From an uncultured Pelagibacteraceae bacterium (GTDB lineage: Bacteria > Pseudomonadota > Alphaproteobacteria > Pelagibacterales > Pelagibacteraceae), in the NCBI GenBank assembly GCA_902538445.1, contig CACBFE010000001.1, forward strand, positions 1 through 64,000: a stretch of 64,000 nt of DNA. The letters run 5' to 3'. The position numbers were made by a program, and so were the translations under genes. The notes under the pieces were generated by a model, which made no database searches, had not been told where the DNA came from, and saw only the letters and a list, made by a program, of their open reading frames with translations. Positions 35,616 through 44,962 of the stretch are shown piece by piece (the first letter of the stretch is position 1; each line of letters opens with the position of its first letter).

Positions 35616-36314
35616 TTAATCTTTCAATTTTTCTAATTCGTCTCCTGGTTGGAAAACTTCTAATTTTTTCCATCCCGAGTTTTTAAATATACTTAAAACT
35701 TTTTCACTTATACATAATACTCTAGAATCTGTCATCAACCCATTAAGAGAGTATTTTTTTACTATTTCAGTAAAACTTTCTGCGCTTCTTTTAGAATAAA
35801 TAAAAATTATGTCAGGAGGATGATTATTAATTATTTTGTTGTTTTCCTCATTAAGATCAGTAATTTTTTCAGAAGTATAGTTGATAATCTTATCAATCTG
35901 AAATCCATCATTTTTAAGTTCAACATCTAGATTAGAAGAAATGTTATCCCCGCAAAAATAAGCAATAGATTTTTTTTTATCAATTTGATCTGAGTTTAAA
36001 ATAATATTTTTTAAAGCATTAACAGTTCCACCTGCAGAAATTGTATTATTGTATCCTTTTTGCCTTACAATTTTTTCTGTAATGGAGCCCACACAAAAAC
36101 ATATTTTACTATTATCTTGATTATTTAAATTTAAATTTCTAATAGCATTAGCGCTTGTAAAAATAAACGCATCATATTTTTTTGCGTCAACTGGGATAGC
36201 ATTGGCTGCTGAGATTTTTAAAGTTGGGATGTGAATAATCTTATGTCCTAGAGAAAAAAACTTTCCCATTAAATCCTCTGAGTCTATTAAAGGTCTTGTA
36301 ATTAGAATATTCAT
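35616..36314 (-). CDS. hemD: Uroporphyrinogen-III synthase
   Basis: Cyclises hydroxymethylbilane in heme synthesis. The family is poorly conserved; ILITRPLIDSEDL at the N-terminus, FTSANAIRNL and the IFIYSKRSAESF segment support it, as does direct overlap with hemC. 232 residues, normal. With hemC here and hemE, hemH and hemJ at 55-57 kb, much of the heme pathway is in this window. Confidence 0.9.
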   Translation of the reverse strand: MNILITRPLIDSEDLMGKFFSLGHKIIHIPTLKISAANAIPVDAKKYDAFIFTSANAIRNLNLNNQDNSKICFCVGSITEKIVRQKGYNNTISAGGTVNALKNIILNSDQIDKKKSIAYFCGDNISSNLDVELKNDGFQIDKIINYTSEKITDLNEENNKIINNHPPDIIFIYSKRSAESFTEIVKKYSLNGLMTDSRVLCISEKVLSIFKNSGWKKLEVFQPGDELEKLKD

Positions 36315-37231
36315 TTTTTTTTAAATTCCGATCCTGCAAGTTTTAATAATTTTTCCCCTACTGATTTCCCAATGTCTTCTGCTTCACTAGTTTTACCCTT
36401 CATCTCGTACTCAAAACTTTTCAATCCTGAATCTGAAAATAATTGAGCTACAAATTTAAGATTATTATTTTCTATTATTGCTAAACCACCTACAGCTGTT
36501 TCGCAATCACCTTTGATTGCTCGTAGCATTGCGCGTTCAGATTTTGCGCATACTTCAGTATCTGTATCATTTATATTTCTCAAAAGATTTCTAATTACGT
36601 CGTCATTTTTATTACATTGGACAGCTATAATTCCTTGTCCTACCGCTGGTAGAACGTCTTCGGTTTTAAAAGAAAGACCTATTTTATCATTTAAATGTAA
36701 GCTTTTAACTCCTGCTGCAGCTAAGATTATTCCATCTAATTTACTCTCTTTAAGTTTTTTAATTCTAGTATCAATATTTCCTCTCAAACTTATTACAGAA
36801 ATATTTTTATTAATTTTTTTAAGCTGTAATTCTCTTCTTTTAGAACTTGAGCCAATAACTATTTTACCTTTTAGGTCTTTTAGGCATTTAATCTTGTCGC
36901 TTATAATCACATCTCTATAATCATTTCGCTTTATATATGCGCCAATGATAAGGTTGCTATCTTCCACGGACTCCATATCTTTTAAGGAGTGAACAGCAAT
37001 ATCAATTTCTTTCTTTAAAAGCTTCTCTTCAATTTCTTTACAAAATAGATTTTTGCCACCTATTTCAGATAATTTTATATTTTGATTAATATCACCAGAA
37101 GTTTTGATAGCTTTAAAATCTATGTTTTCCTCTTTCAAGTCAGTATTTTTTTGAATTAAAAGCTTTTTCACTTTTTCAACATAAGCCGTTGAAAGCTTGC
37201 TTCCTCTGGCACCGATTGTAATTTTAGTCAT
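36311..37231 (-). CDS. hemC: Hydroxymethylbilane synthase (porphobilinogen deaminase)
   Basis: Polymerises four porphobilinogens. GARGSKLS at the N-terminus, AVHSLKDMES, and the dipyrromethane-cofactor Cys in IKGDCETAVGG. 306 residues. Divergent from tsaD across 57 bp, overlaps hemD by 4 bp. Confidence 0.97.
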   Translation of the reverse strand: MTKITIGARGSKLSTAYVEKVKKLLIQKNTDLKEENIDFKAIKTSGDINQNIKLSEIGGKNLFCKEIEEKLLKKEIDIAVHSLKDMESVEDSNLIIGAYIKRNDYRDVIISDKIKCLKDLKGKIVIGSSSKRRELQLKKINKNISVISLRGNIDTRIKKLKESKLDGIILAAAGVKSLHLNDKIGLSFKTEDVLPAVGQGIIAVQCNKNDDVIRNLLRNINDTDTEVCAKSERAMLRAIKGDCETAVGGLAIIENNNLKFVAQLFSDSGLKSFEYEMKGKTSEAEDIGKSVGEKLLKLAGSEFKKK

Positions 37232-37288
37232 AAATTGATTATATATTTGAAAGAACTAAATTATACTATTTAAATAATTGAACATTTA

Positions 37289-38365
37289 ATGGCAAAAAAA
37301 ATAACATTTCTTGGAATAGAAACCAGTTGCGATGAAACAGCTGCTGCTGTCATAAGAGAAAATGACAAAGGAACAGCAGACATCCTATCCAATATAGTTT
37401 CAAGTCAGATCGAAGAACATAAGAAATTTGGAGGTGTTGTACCTGAGTTGGCGGCTAGAGCTCACCTAGAAAATATTGAATACATTATAGATACAGCTTT
37501 AAAAGAAAGTAAAATCTCTATTGATGAATTAGATGGTGTTGCGGCAACTGCTGGGCCTGGTTTAATTGTTTGTTTGACTGTTGGTTTAAATATTGGAAAA
37601 TCAATCGCTGCATTTTCTAATAAACCTTTTATTGGAGTGAATCATTTAGAAGGACATGCGCTAAGCCCTGGCTTAGTAAAAAAAATTAAGTTTCCTTACT
37701 TATTATTATTAATTTCAGGAGGTCATACACAATTTTTAATAGTTAAAGATGTAAATGAATATGAACAATTAGGAACAACTATTGACGATGCTTTAGGAGA
37801 AGCCTTTGATAAAACAGCAAAAATGTTGGACTTGGGTTACCCTGGTGGGCCTAATGTTGAAAAATTTTCAAAATTAGGAGACAAAAATTTTTTTAAACTA
37901 CCTGAGCCAATTATTAATAAAGCAGGTTGTAACCTGTCCTTTGCTGGTCTTAAAACAGCAGTACTAAGGGAGTCAAAAAAGATTAACGGGCAAGATAAAT
38001 TGAAATATAATTTAGCAGCCTCTTTTCAAAGTACTATTAATAAAATTCTTTATAAAAAAACTAAAGTTGCTGTTCGAATGTTTAGAGAGAAAACAAAAAA
38101 AGAAAGTTTTCAATTAATAGTAGCTGGAGGTGTTGCAGCCAACGAGTCCATAAGGAAAAATTTATCAATTTTGTCTAATGAAATTGGTTTTGAAACTATC
38201 TATCCAGATTTAAAATTTTGTGGTGATAATGCTGCTATGATTGCTTGGACAGGTATACAAAGATTTAAAAAAAATATAATTGATGATATCACAGTATCAG
38301 CAAAATCAAGATGGCCTCTTGATGAAAACGCTCCTTACATGAAAGGGCCTGGATTAAAATTATAA
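37289..38365 (+). CDS. tsaD: tRNA N6-threonylcarbamoyladenosine transferase TsaD
   Basis: Transfers threonylcarbamoyl to A37 of ANN-decoding tRNAs. Metal-binding HLEGH in GVNHLEGHALSPG, N-terminal GIETSCDETAAAV, ISGGHTQF and GGVAANESIRK. 358 residues. Its stop overlaps the ATG of the EVE gene by one base (TAATG). gpsA, often next in alphaproteobacteria, is absent. Confidence 0.97.
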   Translation: MAKKITFLGIETSCDETAAAVIRENDKGTADILSNIVSSQIEEHKKFGGVVPELAARAHLENIEYIIDTALKESKISIDELDGVAATAGPGLIVCLTVGLNIGKSIAAFSNKPFIGVNHLEGHALSPGLVKKIKFPYLLLLISGGHTQFLIVKDVNEYEQLGTTIDDALGEAFDKTAKMLDLGYPGGPNVEKFSKLGDKNFFKLPEPIINKAGCNLSFAGLKTAVLRESKKINGQDKLKYNLAASFQSTINKILYKKTKVAVRMFREKTKKESFQLIVAGGVAANESIRKNLSILSNEIGFETIYPDLKFCGDNAAMIAWTGIQRFKKNIIDDITVSAKSRWPLDENAPYMKGPGLKL

Positions 38366-38787
38366 TGCAATATTGGTTAATGAAATCTGAGCCTGATGTT
38401 TGGTCAATAGAACAACAAAAGAAAGCTGGGGAAAAAGGAGTGGCTTGGGATGGTGTTAGAAACTATCAAGCAGCTAATAATTTAAAAGCAATGAAGGTAG
38501 GTGATTTATGCTTTTTTTATCACTCGAATATTGGAAAAGAAATTGTGGGCATAGTAAAAGTAATTAAAGAGGCATTTATCGATAAAACTGATAAAAAAAA
38601 AAGATTTGTAGCCGTCCAGGTTAGGTTCGAAGAGTATATAAAATACCCAATATCACTTGAAAAGATTAAAAAAATAAAGACTATTTCTCATTTACCGCTT
38701 ATCAAACAGAGCAGATTATCAGTAATGCCGATTGATTATAAAAGCTGGAAAATTATTTATAAGATGGGTAAAATAAAATCTATTTAG
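38365..38787 (+). CDS. EVE-domain protein (thymocyte nuclear protein 1-like)
   Basis: 140-residue single EVE domain: [39 protein letters not shown] and the C-terminal [15 protein letters not shown] domains belong to the PUA-like fold and bind modified bases in DNA or RNA. Eight bases upstream of acsA, a common alphaproteobacterial pairing whose meaning is not established. Confidence 0.92.
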   Translation: MQYWLMKSEPDVWSIEQQKKAGEKGVAWDGVRNYQAANNLKAMKVGDLCFFYHSNIGKEIVGIVKVIKEAFIDKTDKKKRFVAVQVRFEEYIKYPISLEKIKKIKTISHLPLIKQSRLSVMPIDYKSWKIIYKMGKIKSI

Positions 38788-38795
38788 GAGAAATT

Positions 38796-40946
38796 GTGGC
38801 TAAAAGAAAAAAAAAGAAAAAAAAATCTAAAAAGACAAAAAAGACTAGAAGGAAAAAGTCTAAAAAAATTATTAGATCTAAAAAGAAATCTAGAAAAGTA
38901 AAAAAAACAAAAAAATCGAAATCCAAAAAAAGAAAAAAATCAAAATCAAGGAAAGCAAAACCAAGAAAGTTTAATTTTAAGGCACCAAAACTCCTTGAAG
39001 ATGGTGATGGAAAATCTTTAATTAAAGTGTCAGATAGCTGGGCAAATCATGCATATGTGAATGAGTCTAAATATAAAAAAAAATATAAGCTTTCAATCAA
39101 AGAGAATGATAAATTCTGGGCTAAAGAAGGAAAAAGAATTACTTGGATTAAAAAATATACAAAAATTAAAGATGTTAAATACAGTAAAGAAGAAGTAAAA
39201 ATTAAATGGTTTTATGATGGAACATTAAATGCCTCAGCTAACTGTATTGATAGACATCTTAAAAAGAATCCAAGCAAAACTGCAATAATTTGGGTAGGTG
39301 ACGATCCAGCTGACTCGAAAAAAATTTCATATAAAGAATTACATCAAAATGTAAGCAAAGCTGCTAACGGATTAAAAAGTTTAGGTGTTCAAAAAGGAGA
39401 CCGAGTGACAATTTACTTAACTATGATACCAGAACTTGCTTATATAATGCTTGCTTGTGCAAGAATTGGTGCGGTTCACTCGATTATTTTTGGTGGTTTT
39501 TCTCCAGACTCAATTGCAACAAGAATTACAGATTGTGAGTCCGAGTACTTAATCACAGCAGATGAAGGAGTTAGAGGCGGAAAAATAATTCCATTAAAAA
39601 AAATTGCAGATGAAGCTTTAGATCAATGTCCCAATGTAAAGAAATGTGTTGTTATTGAAAGGACAGGAAATCAAGTCAATTGGAATAATGAAAGAGATGT
39701 ATCATATAAAAAATTAATTTCCTCTGTGCCGACAAAATGTGACCCTGAAGAAATGAGCGCAGAAGATCCTCTATTTATACTTTACACATCAGGATCCACT
39801 GGAAAGCCAAAGGGTGTTTTGCATACAACTGGTGGATACATGGTTTATGCCTCAATGACACATCAATATATTTTTGATTATAAACCGAATGATATTTATT
39901 GGTGTACGGCAGATATTGGTTGGGTAACTGGTCATAGCTATATTATTTATGGTCCACTTGCTAATGGTGCTACGACAATAATGTTTGAAGGAGTTCCAAA
40001 CTATCCTGATAATTCAAGATGGTGGCAAATCGTAGATAAATATAAAGTCAATACATTTTATACTGCTCCAACTGCAATTCGAGCTTTGATGAGAGAGGGA
40101 GATGGACCAGTTAAAAAAACAAGCAGAAAGTCTTTAAAATTATTAGGTACGGTTGGCGAACCAATCAACCCTGAAGCTTGGATGTGGTATTACAAAACGG
40201 TTGGTGACTCTAGATGTCCTATAGTTGATACCTGGTGGCAAACAGAAACAGGGGGAATATTGATAGCTCCTCAGCCTGGTGCTATCGATTTAAAACCGGG
40301 TTCAGCAACTAAACCTTTTTATGGAATTAAACCCGTGCTAGTAGACAAAGACGGGAAAATAATTAAAGGGGAAGGGCAAGGAAGATTGTGTATGGCTAGT
40401 TCTTGGCCGGGACAAATGAGAACTGTATATGGGGATCATCAAAGATTTATTGATACTTACTTTTCTCAATTTGATGGAAAATACTTTACTGGTGATGGAT
40501 GTAAAAGGGATAAAGATGGTTATTATTGGATAACTGGAAGAGTAGATGATGTAATTATTGTTTCTGGGCACAATCTTGGAACAGCAGAAATTGAAAGTGC
40601 ATTTGTTGCTCACCCTAAGGTCGCTGAAGCAGCAGTGGTAGGTTTTCCTCATAGCATTAAAGGAAATGGATTATACTGCTATGTGACATTAAACGCTGGA
40701 GAAAATCCCACTGGTGATTTAGAGAGAGATCTTAAACAATGGGTAAGAAAACAAATCGGACCGATTTGTTATCCAGACGTAATTCAATTTGCACCAGGAT
40801 TACCTAAAACAAGATCTGGTAAAATCATGAGAAGAATTTTAAGAAAAATTGCAGCCAATGAACCAGATAATCTTGGAGACACTACAACTTTAGCTGATCC
40901 AAGTGTTGTCACTTCGCTTGTAGAAAATAGACAAAACAGAGATTAA
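38796..40946 (+). CDS. acsA: Acetyl-CoA synthetase with a Lys-rich N-terminal extension
   Basis: Activates acetate to acetyl-CoA via acetyl-AMP. The enzyme core from about residue 78 is complete: [37 protein letters not shown], and the acylation-site Lys in [13 protein letters not shown]. The first ~60 residues are nearly all Lys, Arg and Ser, which is not part of the usual ~650-residue protein. A good Shine-Dalgarno (TTTAGGAG) precedes the GTG start at 38796, supporting the long form; the only plausible internal start, GTG at 39027, has no obvious ribosome site. The symporter pair for acetate lies 0.8 kb downstream. Confidence 0.95.
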   Translation: MAKRKKKKKKSKKTKKTRRKKSKKIIRSKKKSRKVKKTKKSKSKKRKKSKSRKAKPRKFNFKAPKLLEDGDGKSLIKVSDSWANHAYVNESKYKKKYKLSIKENDKFWAKEGKRITWIKKYTKIKDVKYSKEEVKIKWFYDGTLNASANCIDRHLKKNPSKTAIIWVGDDPADSKKISYKELHQNVSKAANGLKSLGVQKGDRVTIYLTMIPELAYIMLACARIGAVHSIIFGGFSPDSIATRITDCESEYLITADEGVRGGKIIPLKKIADEALDQCPNVKKCVVIERTGNQVNWNNERDVSYKKLISSVPTKCDPEEMSAEDPLFILYTSGSTGKPKGVLHTTGGYMVYASMTHQYIFDYKPNDIYWCTADIGWVTGHSYIIYGPLANGATTIMFEGVPNYPDNSRWWQIVDKYKVNTFYTAPTAIRALMREGDGPVKKTSRKSLKLLGTVGEPINPEAWMWYYKTVGDSRCPIVDTWWQTETGGILIAPQPGAIDLKPGSATKPFYGIKPVLVDKDGKIIKGEGQGRLCMASSWPGQMRTVYGDHQRFIDTYFSQFDGKYFTGDGCKRDKDGYYWITGRVDDVIIVSGHNLGTAEIESAFVAHPKVAEAAVVGFPHSIKGNGLYCYVTLNAGENPTGDLERDLKQWVRKQIGPICYPDVIQFAPGLPKTRSGKIMRRILRKIAANEPDNLGDTTTLADPSVVTSLVENRQNRD

Positions 40947-41572
40947 TTAAAACTTAAATTTTTTGTCAACTTCTTAAATTCATCAATTTTTAAATTCCAC
41001 TTTAATCTCATGGAATTTAAAACTATTTCTTTATCTAAGATTTTTAACTCATCCGCTATAGGTGCCCAGTTATATAGTGCCATACAACTTTCTTTAAATG
41101 GATTGTCCAGATAATATTTTTGAAAATTAATTTTTTCATATCGATTTAAAAATTCTTGTTTAGCTTTCAGATGCACCTCATTACTTAAACCATTAGCTTT
41201 TTCTTTTTCAATAATATCTAAGTAAATCTCTTTACAATCATTTTCTTTAAGATTTTTTTCACTAATCAAGTAAGAAAAAGTATAAAAAGCACAATCAGCG
41301 ATAGCGATCATGTAAATATTCCATTTTGCAATATTTATTGATTTCGAAAAAACCTCGTCATCAACCATGGCAGTATATTTTACTCCAATTCTGGTCTTAA
41401 GATATCCGTATAAAGTTGTTTGAGTAACATGAGCTGATCTTTGTTGAATAAATTTTTGAAGATCACTCTTAGATTTAATACTCTTGAAATAGCTTGTTAC
41501 CTTTTCTATGGGAAATAAATATTCTCCCATAGTTTTTAGAGTGATTCTAAGTTTTTCAAGATTCAATTTCAC
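40943..41572 (-). CDS. Conserved alphaproteobacterial protein of unknown function
   Basis: 209 residues, no signal peptide, no clear transmembrane helix. I recall similar proteins in other alphaproteobacteria around the segments [21 protein letters not shown] and ESINIAKWN, but know no domain name or activity. It overlaps the convergent end of acsA by 4 bp and lies between acsA and the symporter genes, so a role in acetate metabolism or its control is conceivable. Confidence 0.75.
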   Translation of the reverse strand: MKLNLEKLRITLKTMGEYLFPIEKVTSYFKSIKSKSDLQKFIQQRSAHVTQTTLYGYLKTRIGVKYTAMVDDEVFSKSINIAKWNIYMIAIADCAFYTFSYLISEKNLKENDCKEIYLDIIEKEKANGLSNEVHLKAKQEFLNRYEKINFQKYYLDNPFKESCMALYNWAPIADELKILDKEIVLNSMRLKWNLKIDEFKKLTKNLSFN

Positions 41573-41687
41573 GTTGTATTTTAAAAACCCTTATTTTACT
41601 TAACTTATAGCATTTCATATTGGTTTTAGGGTCCTTTTTTCTCTTTAAATTAAATTCATAATGGGTAAGGTTCCTACAACTAATAAT

Positions 41688-41705
41688 ACTTTTTACGTAA
41701 AAAGT
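41688..41705. promoter_or_regulatory. Perfect 18-bp palindrome before the symporter operon
   Basis: ACTTTTTACGTAAAAAGT is its own reverse complement and lies 20 bp before the DUF4212 start. It could be a dimeric regulator's operator or a weak hairpin in the leader. A purine-rich ribosome site (AGGGGGA) follows directly before the ATG. Confidence 0.5.
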
Positions 41706-41725
41706 TAAAAATAATAGGGGGAAAT

Positions 41726-41983
41726 ATGTCAAATAAAGACGCATATTGGAATAAGACCAAAAACCATATGATCGTAACATTGGTTCTTTGGGCTTTCTTC
41801 TCATTAGTGATCTTCATGTTTGGTTCAGAACTGAACACGATGTCTTTTCTTGGCTATCCATTAGCATATTACATGACTGCGCAGGGTTCACTTCTTGCCT
41901 TTGTGATAATTTTGTTTTGGACTGCAAATAAACAAGAAAAAATCGACGAAGAACATGGTTTCTCAGAAAGAGAGGATGACTAA
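41726..41983 (+). CDS. DUF4212 small subunit of sodium/solute symporter
   Basis: 85 residues, two helices (about 16-36 and 48-70), with the start YWNKTKNHMIVTLVLWAFFS typical of the DUF4212 family that always accompanies VC_2705-type symporters. The stop overlaps the start of the symporter by one base. Probably needed for assembly or gating. Confidence 0.92.
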   Translation: MSNKDAYWNKTKNHMIVTLVLWAFFSLVIFMFGSELNTMSFLGYPLAYYMTAQGSLLAFVIILFWTANKQEKIDEEHGFSEREDD

Positions 41984-43839
41984 TGTTTAAAGGAGATTTT
42001 ATAAAAAACCTTCCTAAAATATACGGGACCTACACAGGTGGTTTCATAGTATTCATCATATTGATGGCTATTGCGGAACAAGCTGGTGTGTCGGCTAAAA
42101 ACATCGGAGTGATGTTTGTAGCTTTCACGGTTTTGATTTATGCCTTAATTGGTTATTTATCACGAACCATACAAGTAGATGCCTACTATGTTGCAGGAAG
42201 ACAAGTGCCTACCGTATTTAACGGGATGGCAACAGCAGCTGACTGGATGTCAGGTGCTTCATTCGTAGCCTTAGCGGGTGGAGTTTACTTTGGTGGCTAT
42301 ACTTATATGGCCTTCTTAGTAGGTTGGACAGGTGGATACGTACTTGTTGCAACTTTGATGGCTCCATACCTAAGAAAATTTGGATGTTACACAGTTCCTG
42401 ATTTTATCGGAACACGATATGGTGGTAATCTCGTAAGAGCTTGCGCAGTATTCGTGCTTTTCATAGCATCATTTACTTATGTAACTGCACAAATTAACGC
42501 TACGGGTACAATTGCTTCTAGAGCTCTTGGAATTCCGTTTGAAGCAGGTGTATGGGTAGGATTAATAAGTATTCTTATCTGTTCAATGCTTGGAGGGATG
42601 AGGGCTGTAACTTGGACTCAGGTTGCTCAGTACATTGTATTAATCATCGCATACTTAATACCAGTATTTTGGATTAGTTCTAATGTTGGTGGAGGAATTT
42701 TCCCTCACTTGATGTTAGGTGATGAAGTTGCAAGACTTGGTGAACTTGAACAACAATTTGGACTAGTTAAAAACAGCGCCGCAGATATGAAAGCAGCTGG
42801 GGTACCAGGAGGATTGAAATACATCTCTGGAACTCACTCTGGAGTACCTGAAGGTGGAATGGCTGTCTGGAAATACTTATCTTTAGCGATTTGTATGATG
42901 GTGGGAACTGCATCGTTACCTCATATCTTAATGAGATACTTTACAACTCCTTCTGTTAGAGCAGCAAGAAAATCAGTAGCTTGGTCGCTATTCTTTATTT
43001 TCTTACTTTACTCTTCAGCGCCTATGTTAGCGACATTGTCTAAGTTGGCATTAATGGATCCAAACCTACCAACTGGAATTATTGGAAAATCTATTTCTGA
43101 AGTTCAGTCGATAGAATGGGTTCAAAGATGGTCTGAAGTTAAACAAGTATTTATCGCAGACTTTAATGGTGACGGTATACTTCAGTTGAACGAATGGTTC
43201 ATGAGAGGTGATGTTGTAGTATTAGCTACTCCAGAAGTAGCGGGACTACCGTTCGTAATCTCAGGACTAGTGTTTGCTGGTGGTATGGCTGCTGCCATGT
43301 CAACTGCTGACGGTCTTGTATTAGCGATATCAAATGCTTTATCTCATGATATTTATTACAAAATCATAGATCCAAAAGCTGATACAGCTAAAAGACTTTT
43401 AGTTGCTCGTGTACTTCTAGTAATAATCGGAGCTGCTGGTGCTTACATAGCCTCTTTCAGGCTAACAAGTATCTTAGGTTCGGTTGCCTGGGCATTCGAC
43501 TTTGCAATGTCTGGTTTATTCTTCCCACTTGTACTTGGTGTATGGTGGAAGAGAGCTACTAGAGCAGGTGCAATCGCCGGTATCGTAGCAGGAATTGCTT
43601 CAGGAACATTATACTTATTGTGGGTGTTCCCTAAATTCTCTGTGCCAATATTCGGTGGTGTAAATACTCCATTCTTAGGTATCGACCACTTAAGATTTGG
43701 TTTAATCGGTGCACCAATTTGTTTAGTTGTGATGGTTGTAGTTAGTTTAATGACTAAAGAACCAAGTCCAGCTGTTCAAAAAATGGTAGACGATACAAGA
43801 ATACCTACAGGTAAGGCTATTCTTGGTAAGCAACACTAA
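41983..43839 (+). CDS. Sodium/solute symporter, VC_2705 family (probable acetate uptake)
   Basis: Member of the SSS family, 618 residues, about 13 helices. DAYYVAGRQVPTVFNGMATAADWMSG and GTASLPHILMRYFTTP and AMSTADGLVLAISNALSHD are family marks. An extramembrane loop (residues 393-404) reads DFNGDGILQLNE, a full EF-hand calcium loop. The nearby acsA suggests acetate or another short carboxylate as substrate. GC content is higher than the surroundings and a strong terminator follows, suggesting high expression. Confidence 0.92.
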   Translation: MFKGDFIKNLPKIYGTYTGGFIVFIILMAIAEQAGVSAKNIGVMFVAFTVLIYALIGYLSRTIQVDAYYVAGRQVPTVFNGMATAADWMSGASFVALAGGVYFGGYTYMAFLVGWTGGYVLVATLMAPYLRKFGCYTVPDFIGTRYGGNLVRACAVFVLFIASFTYVTAQINATGTIASRALGIPFEAGVWVGLISILICSMLGGMRAVTWTQVAQYIVLIIAYLIPVFWISSNVGGGIFPHLMLGDEVARLGELEQQFGLVKNSAADMKAAGVPGGLKYISGTHSGVPEGGMAVWKYLSLAICMMVGTASLPHILMRYFTTPSVRAARKSVAWSLFFIFLLYSSAPMLATLSKLALMDPNLPTGIIGKSISEVQSIEWVQRWSEVKQVFIADFNGDGILQLNEWFMRGDVVVLATPEVAGLPFVISGLVFAGGMAAAMSTADGLVLAISNALSHDIYYKIIDPKADTAKRLLVARVLLVIIGAAGAYIASFRLTSILGSVAWAFDFAMSGLFFPLVLGVWWKRATRAGAIAGIVAGIASGTLYLLWVFPKFSVPIFGGVNTPFLGIDHLRFGLIGAPICLVVMVVVSLMTKEPSPAVQKMVDDTRIPTGKAILGKQH

Positions 43840-43862
43840 AATATAATTATTTAAAATTAAAA

Positions 43863-43890
43863 GGGGCGATTTATTCGCCCCTTTTTTTTT
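43863..43890 (+). terminator. Rho-independent terminator of the symporter operon
   Basis: Stem GGGGCGA (43863-43869), loop TTTAT, TCGCCCC (43875-43881), then nine T. It lies 23 bp after the symporter stop. It is a textbook intrinsic terminator and one of only two clear ones seen in the window. Confidence 0.93.
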
Positions 43891-43915
43891 ACCTAAATCA
43901 TGATATTTTAAAAAT

Positions 43916-44251
43916 ATGATACCTACTTGGGCAATAGTTTTAGATTACGTACTTGGCACTATTATGTGGACGTTAATAGGTCGGGCTTTTATGAATATTT
44001 TCCAAAGAGAAGACTCCACGTTCTTCTTCATGAGAGTTTTTGTAAAATATACAAATCCGATTATTAATCTTTTTAAATTTGTAACGCCGAGTTTTTTGTT
44101 CGGTCCATTTATAGCTCTGTATGTTGCCTGGTTTTTCTATCTTTTTAGATTTTATGCTATGCCCTATATTTTAGGCTATGATGTCTGGGGTATGTTAGCA
44201 TTTCCACTTGAAAGTGATTTTTCTAGACAACTTTACCAGTTATTCAACTAA
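43916..44251 (+). CDS. Small YggT-like membrane protein, unknown
   Basis: 111 residues with two main hydrophobic segments (about 5-25 and 62-82). The EDSTFFFMRVFVKYTNPIIN and FVTPSFLFGPFIALYVAWFFY segments resemble a conserved alphaproteobacterial family loosely related to YggT. No function can be given. It is 26 bp beyond the terminator, so it has its own promoter or runs by read-through. Confidence 0.7.
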   Translation: MIPTWAIVLDYVLGTIMWTLIGRAFMNIFQREDSTFFFMRVFVKYTNPIINLFKFVTPSFLFGPFIALYVAWFFYLFRFYAMPYILGYDVWGMLAFPLESDFSRQLYQLFN

Positions 44252-44265
44252 CACCTTAATTTTTT

Positions 44266-44293
44266 TTGACAAAGTTTAAGTATAAAATATAAA
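44266..44293 (+). promoter_or_regulatory. Sigma-70 promoter before rpe, probably leaderless
   Basis: TTGACA (44266-44271), 16-bp spacer, TATAAA (44288-44293). Initiation 7 nt after the -10 falls on or next to the rpe ATG at 44300, and no Shine-Dalgarno fits, so the mRNA may be leaderless. Confidence 0.6.
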
Positions 44294-44299
44294 CAAATT

Positions 44300-44962
44300 A
44301 TGAGCGGTTTAATTAAAATTTCTCCTTCAATTTTGTCTGCTGATTTCAGCAAGTTAGGTAGTGAAGTTATTTCTTTAGAAAAAGCAGGCGCAGATTATAT
44401 CCATATTGATGTTATGGATGGACATTTTGTTCCAAATCTTACTATAGGGCCTGAAGTTATAAAAAAAATTAGACCTCTTACCAAAAAAGTATTTGATGTT
44501 CATTTAATGATTTCGCCAGTTGACAATTTTATTAAAGATTTTGCTAGTGCTGGCGCAGATATAATTACTTTTCATCCAGAAGCTACTTCTAACGTTTCTC
44601 AAACAATTAAGCTAATAAAAGATCAAAACGTGAAAGTTGGCATTTCTTTAAAACCAAAATCGAAGGTTGAATTAATAAAAAACCATTTAAGTCAAATTGA
44701 TTTGGTTTTAATCATGAGTGTAGAACCTGGTTTTGGAGGGCAAAAATTTATGCCAGAAGTTTTAGAAAAAACAAAAGTCATAAGAGGACTAATTAATGAA
44801 AAAAAATTAAACGTAGATGTTGAAATAGATGGAGGGATTAATTTCGAAAATTGTTCTAAAGCAAAAGATGCAGGTGCTAATATACTTGTATCAGGGTCTA
44901 CAATCTTTAAGGAAAATAAGGGTGACCTTAAAAAAAATATAGAAATTCTCAGAAACAATTAA
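44300..44962 (+). CDS. rpe: Ribulose-phosphate 3-epimerase
   Basis: TIM-barrel enzyme of the pentose phosphate pathway. SPSILSADFSKLG, HIDVMDGHFVPNLTIGP, DVHLMI, LIMSVEPGFGGQKF and EIDGGIN cover the metal and active-site residues. 220 residues. Directly abuts the next gene. Confidence 0.97.
   Translation: MSGLIKISPSILSADFSKLGSEVISLEKAGADYIHIDVMDGHFVPNLTIGPEVIKKIRPLTKKVFDVHLMISPVDNFIKDFASAGADIITFHPEATSNVSQTIKLIKDQNVKVGISLKPKSKVELIKNHLSQIDLVLIMSVEPGFGGQKFMPEVLEKTKVIRGLINEKKLNVDVEIDGGINFENCSKAKDAGANILVSGSTIFKENKGDLKKNIEILRNN

Noticed and set aside
39027-39029. Internal GTG as the true acsA start, removing the Lys-rich part
   Set aside because: No clear ribosome site before it, whereas AGGAG stands well placed before the upstream GTG; the open, strongly biased frame is unlikely by chance.
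41556-41804. 82-residue minus-strand frame before the symporter
   Set aside because: It overlaps the well-supported DUF4212 gene on the other strand and the start of the unknown protein, and has no recognisable features.
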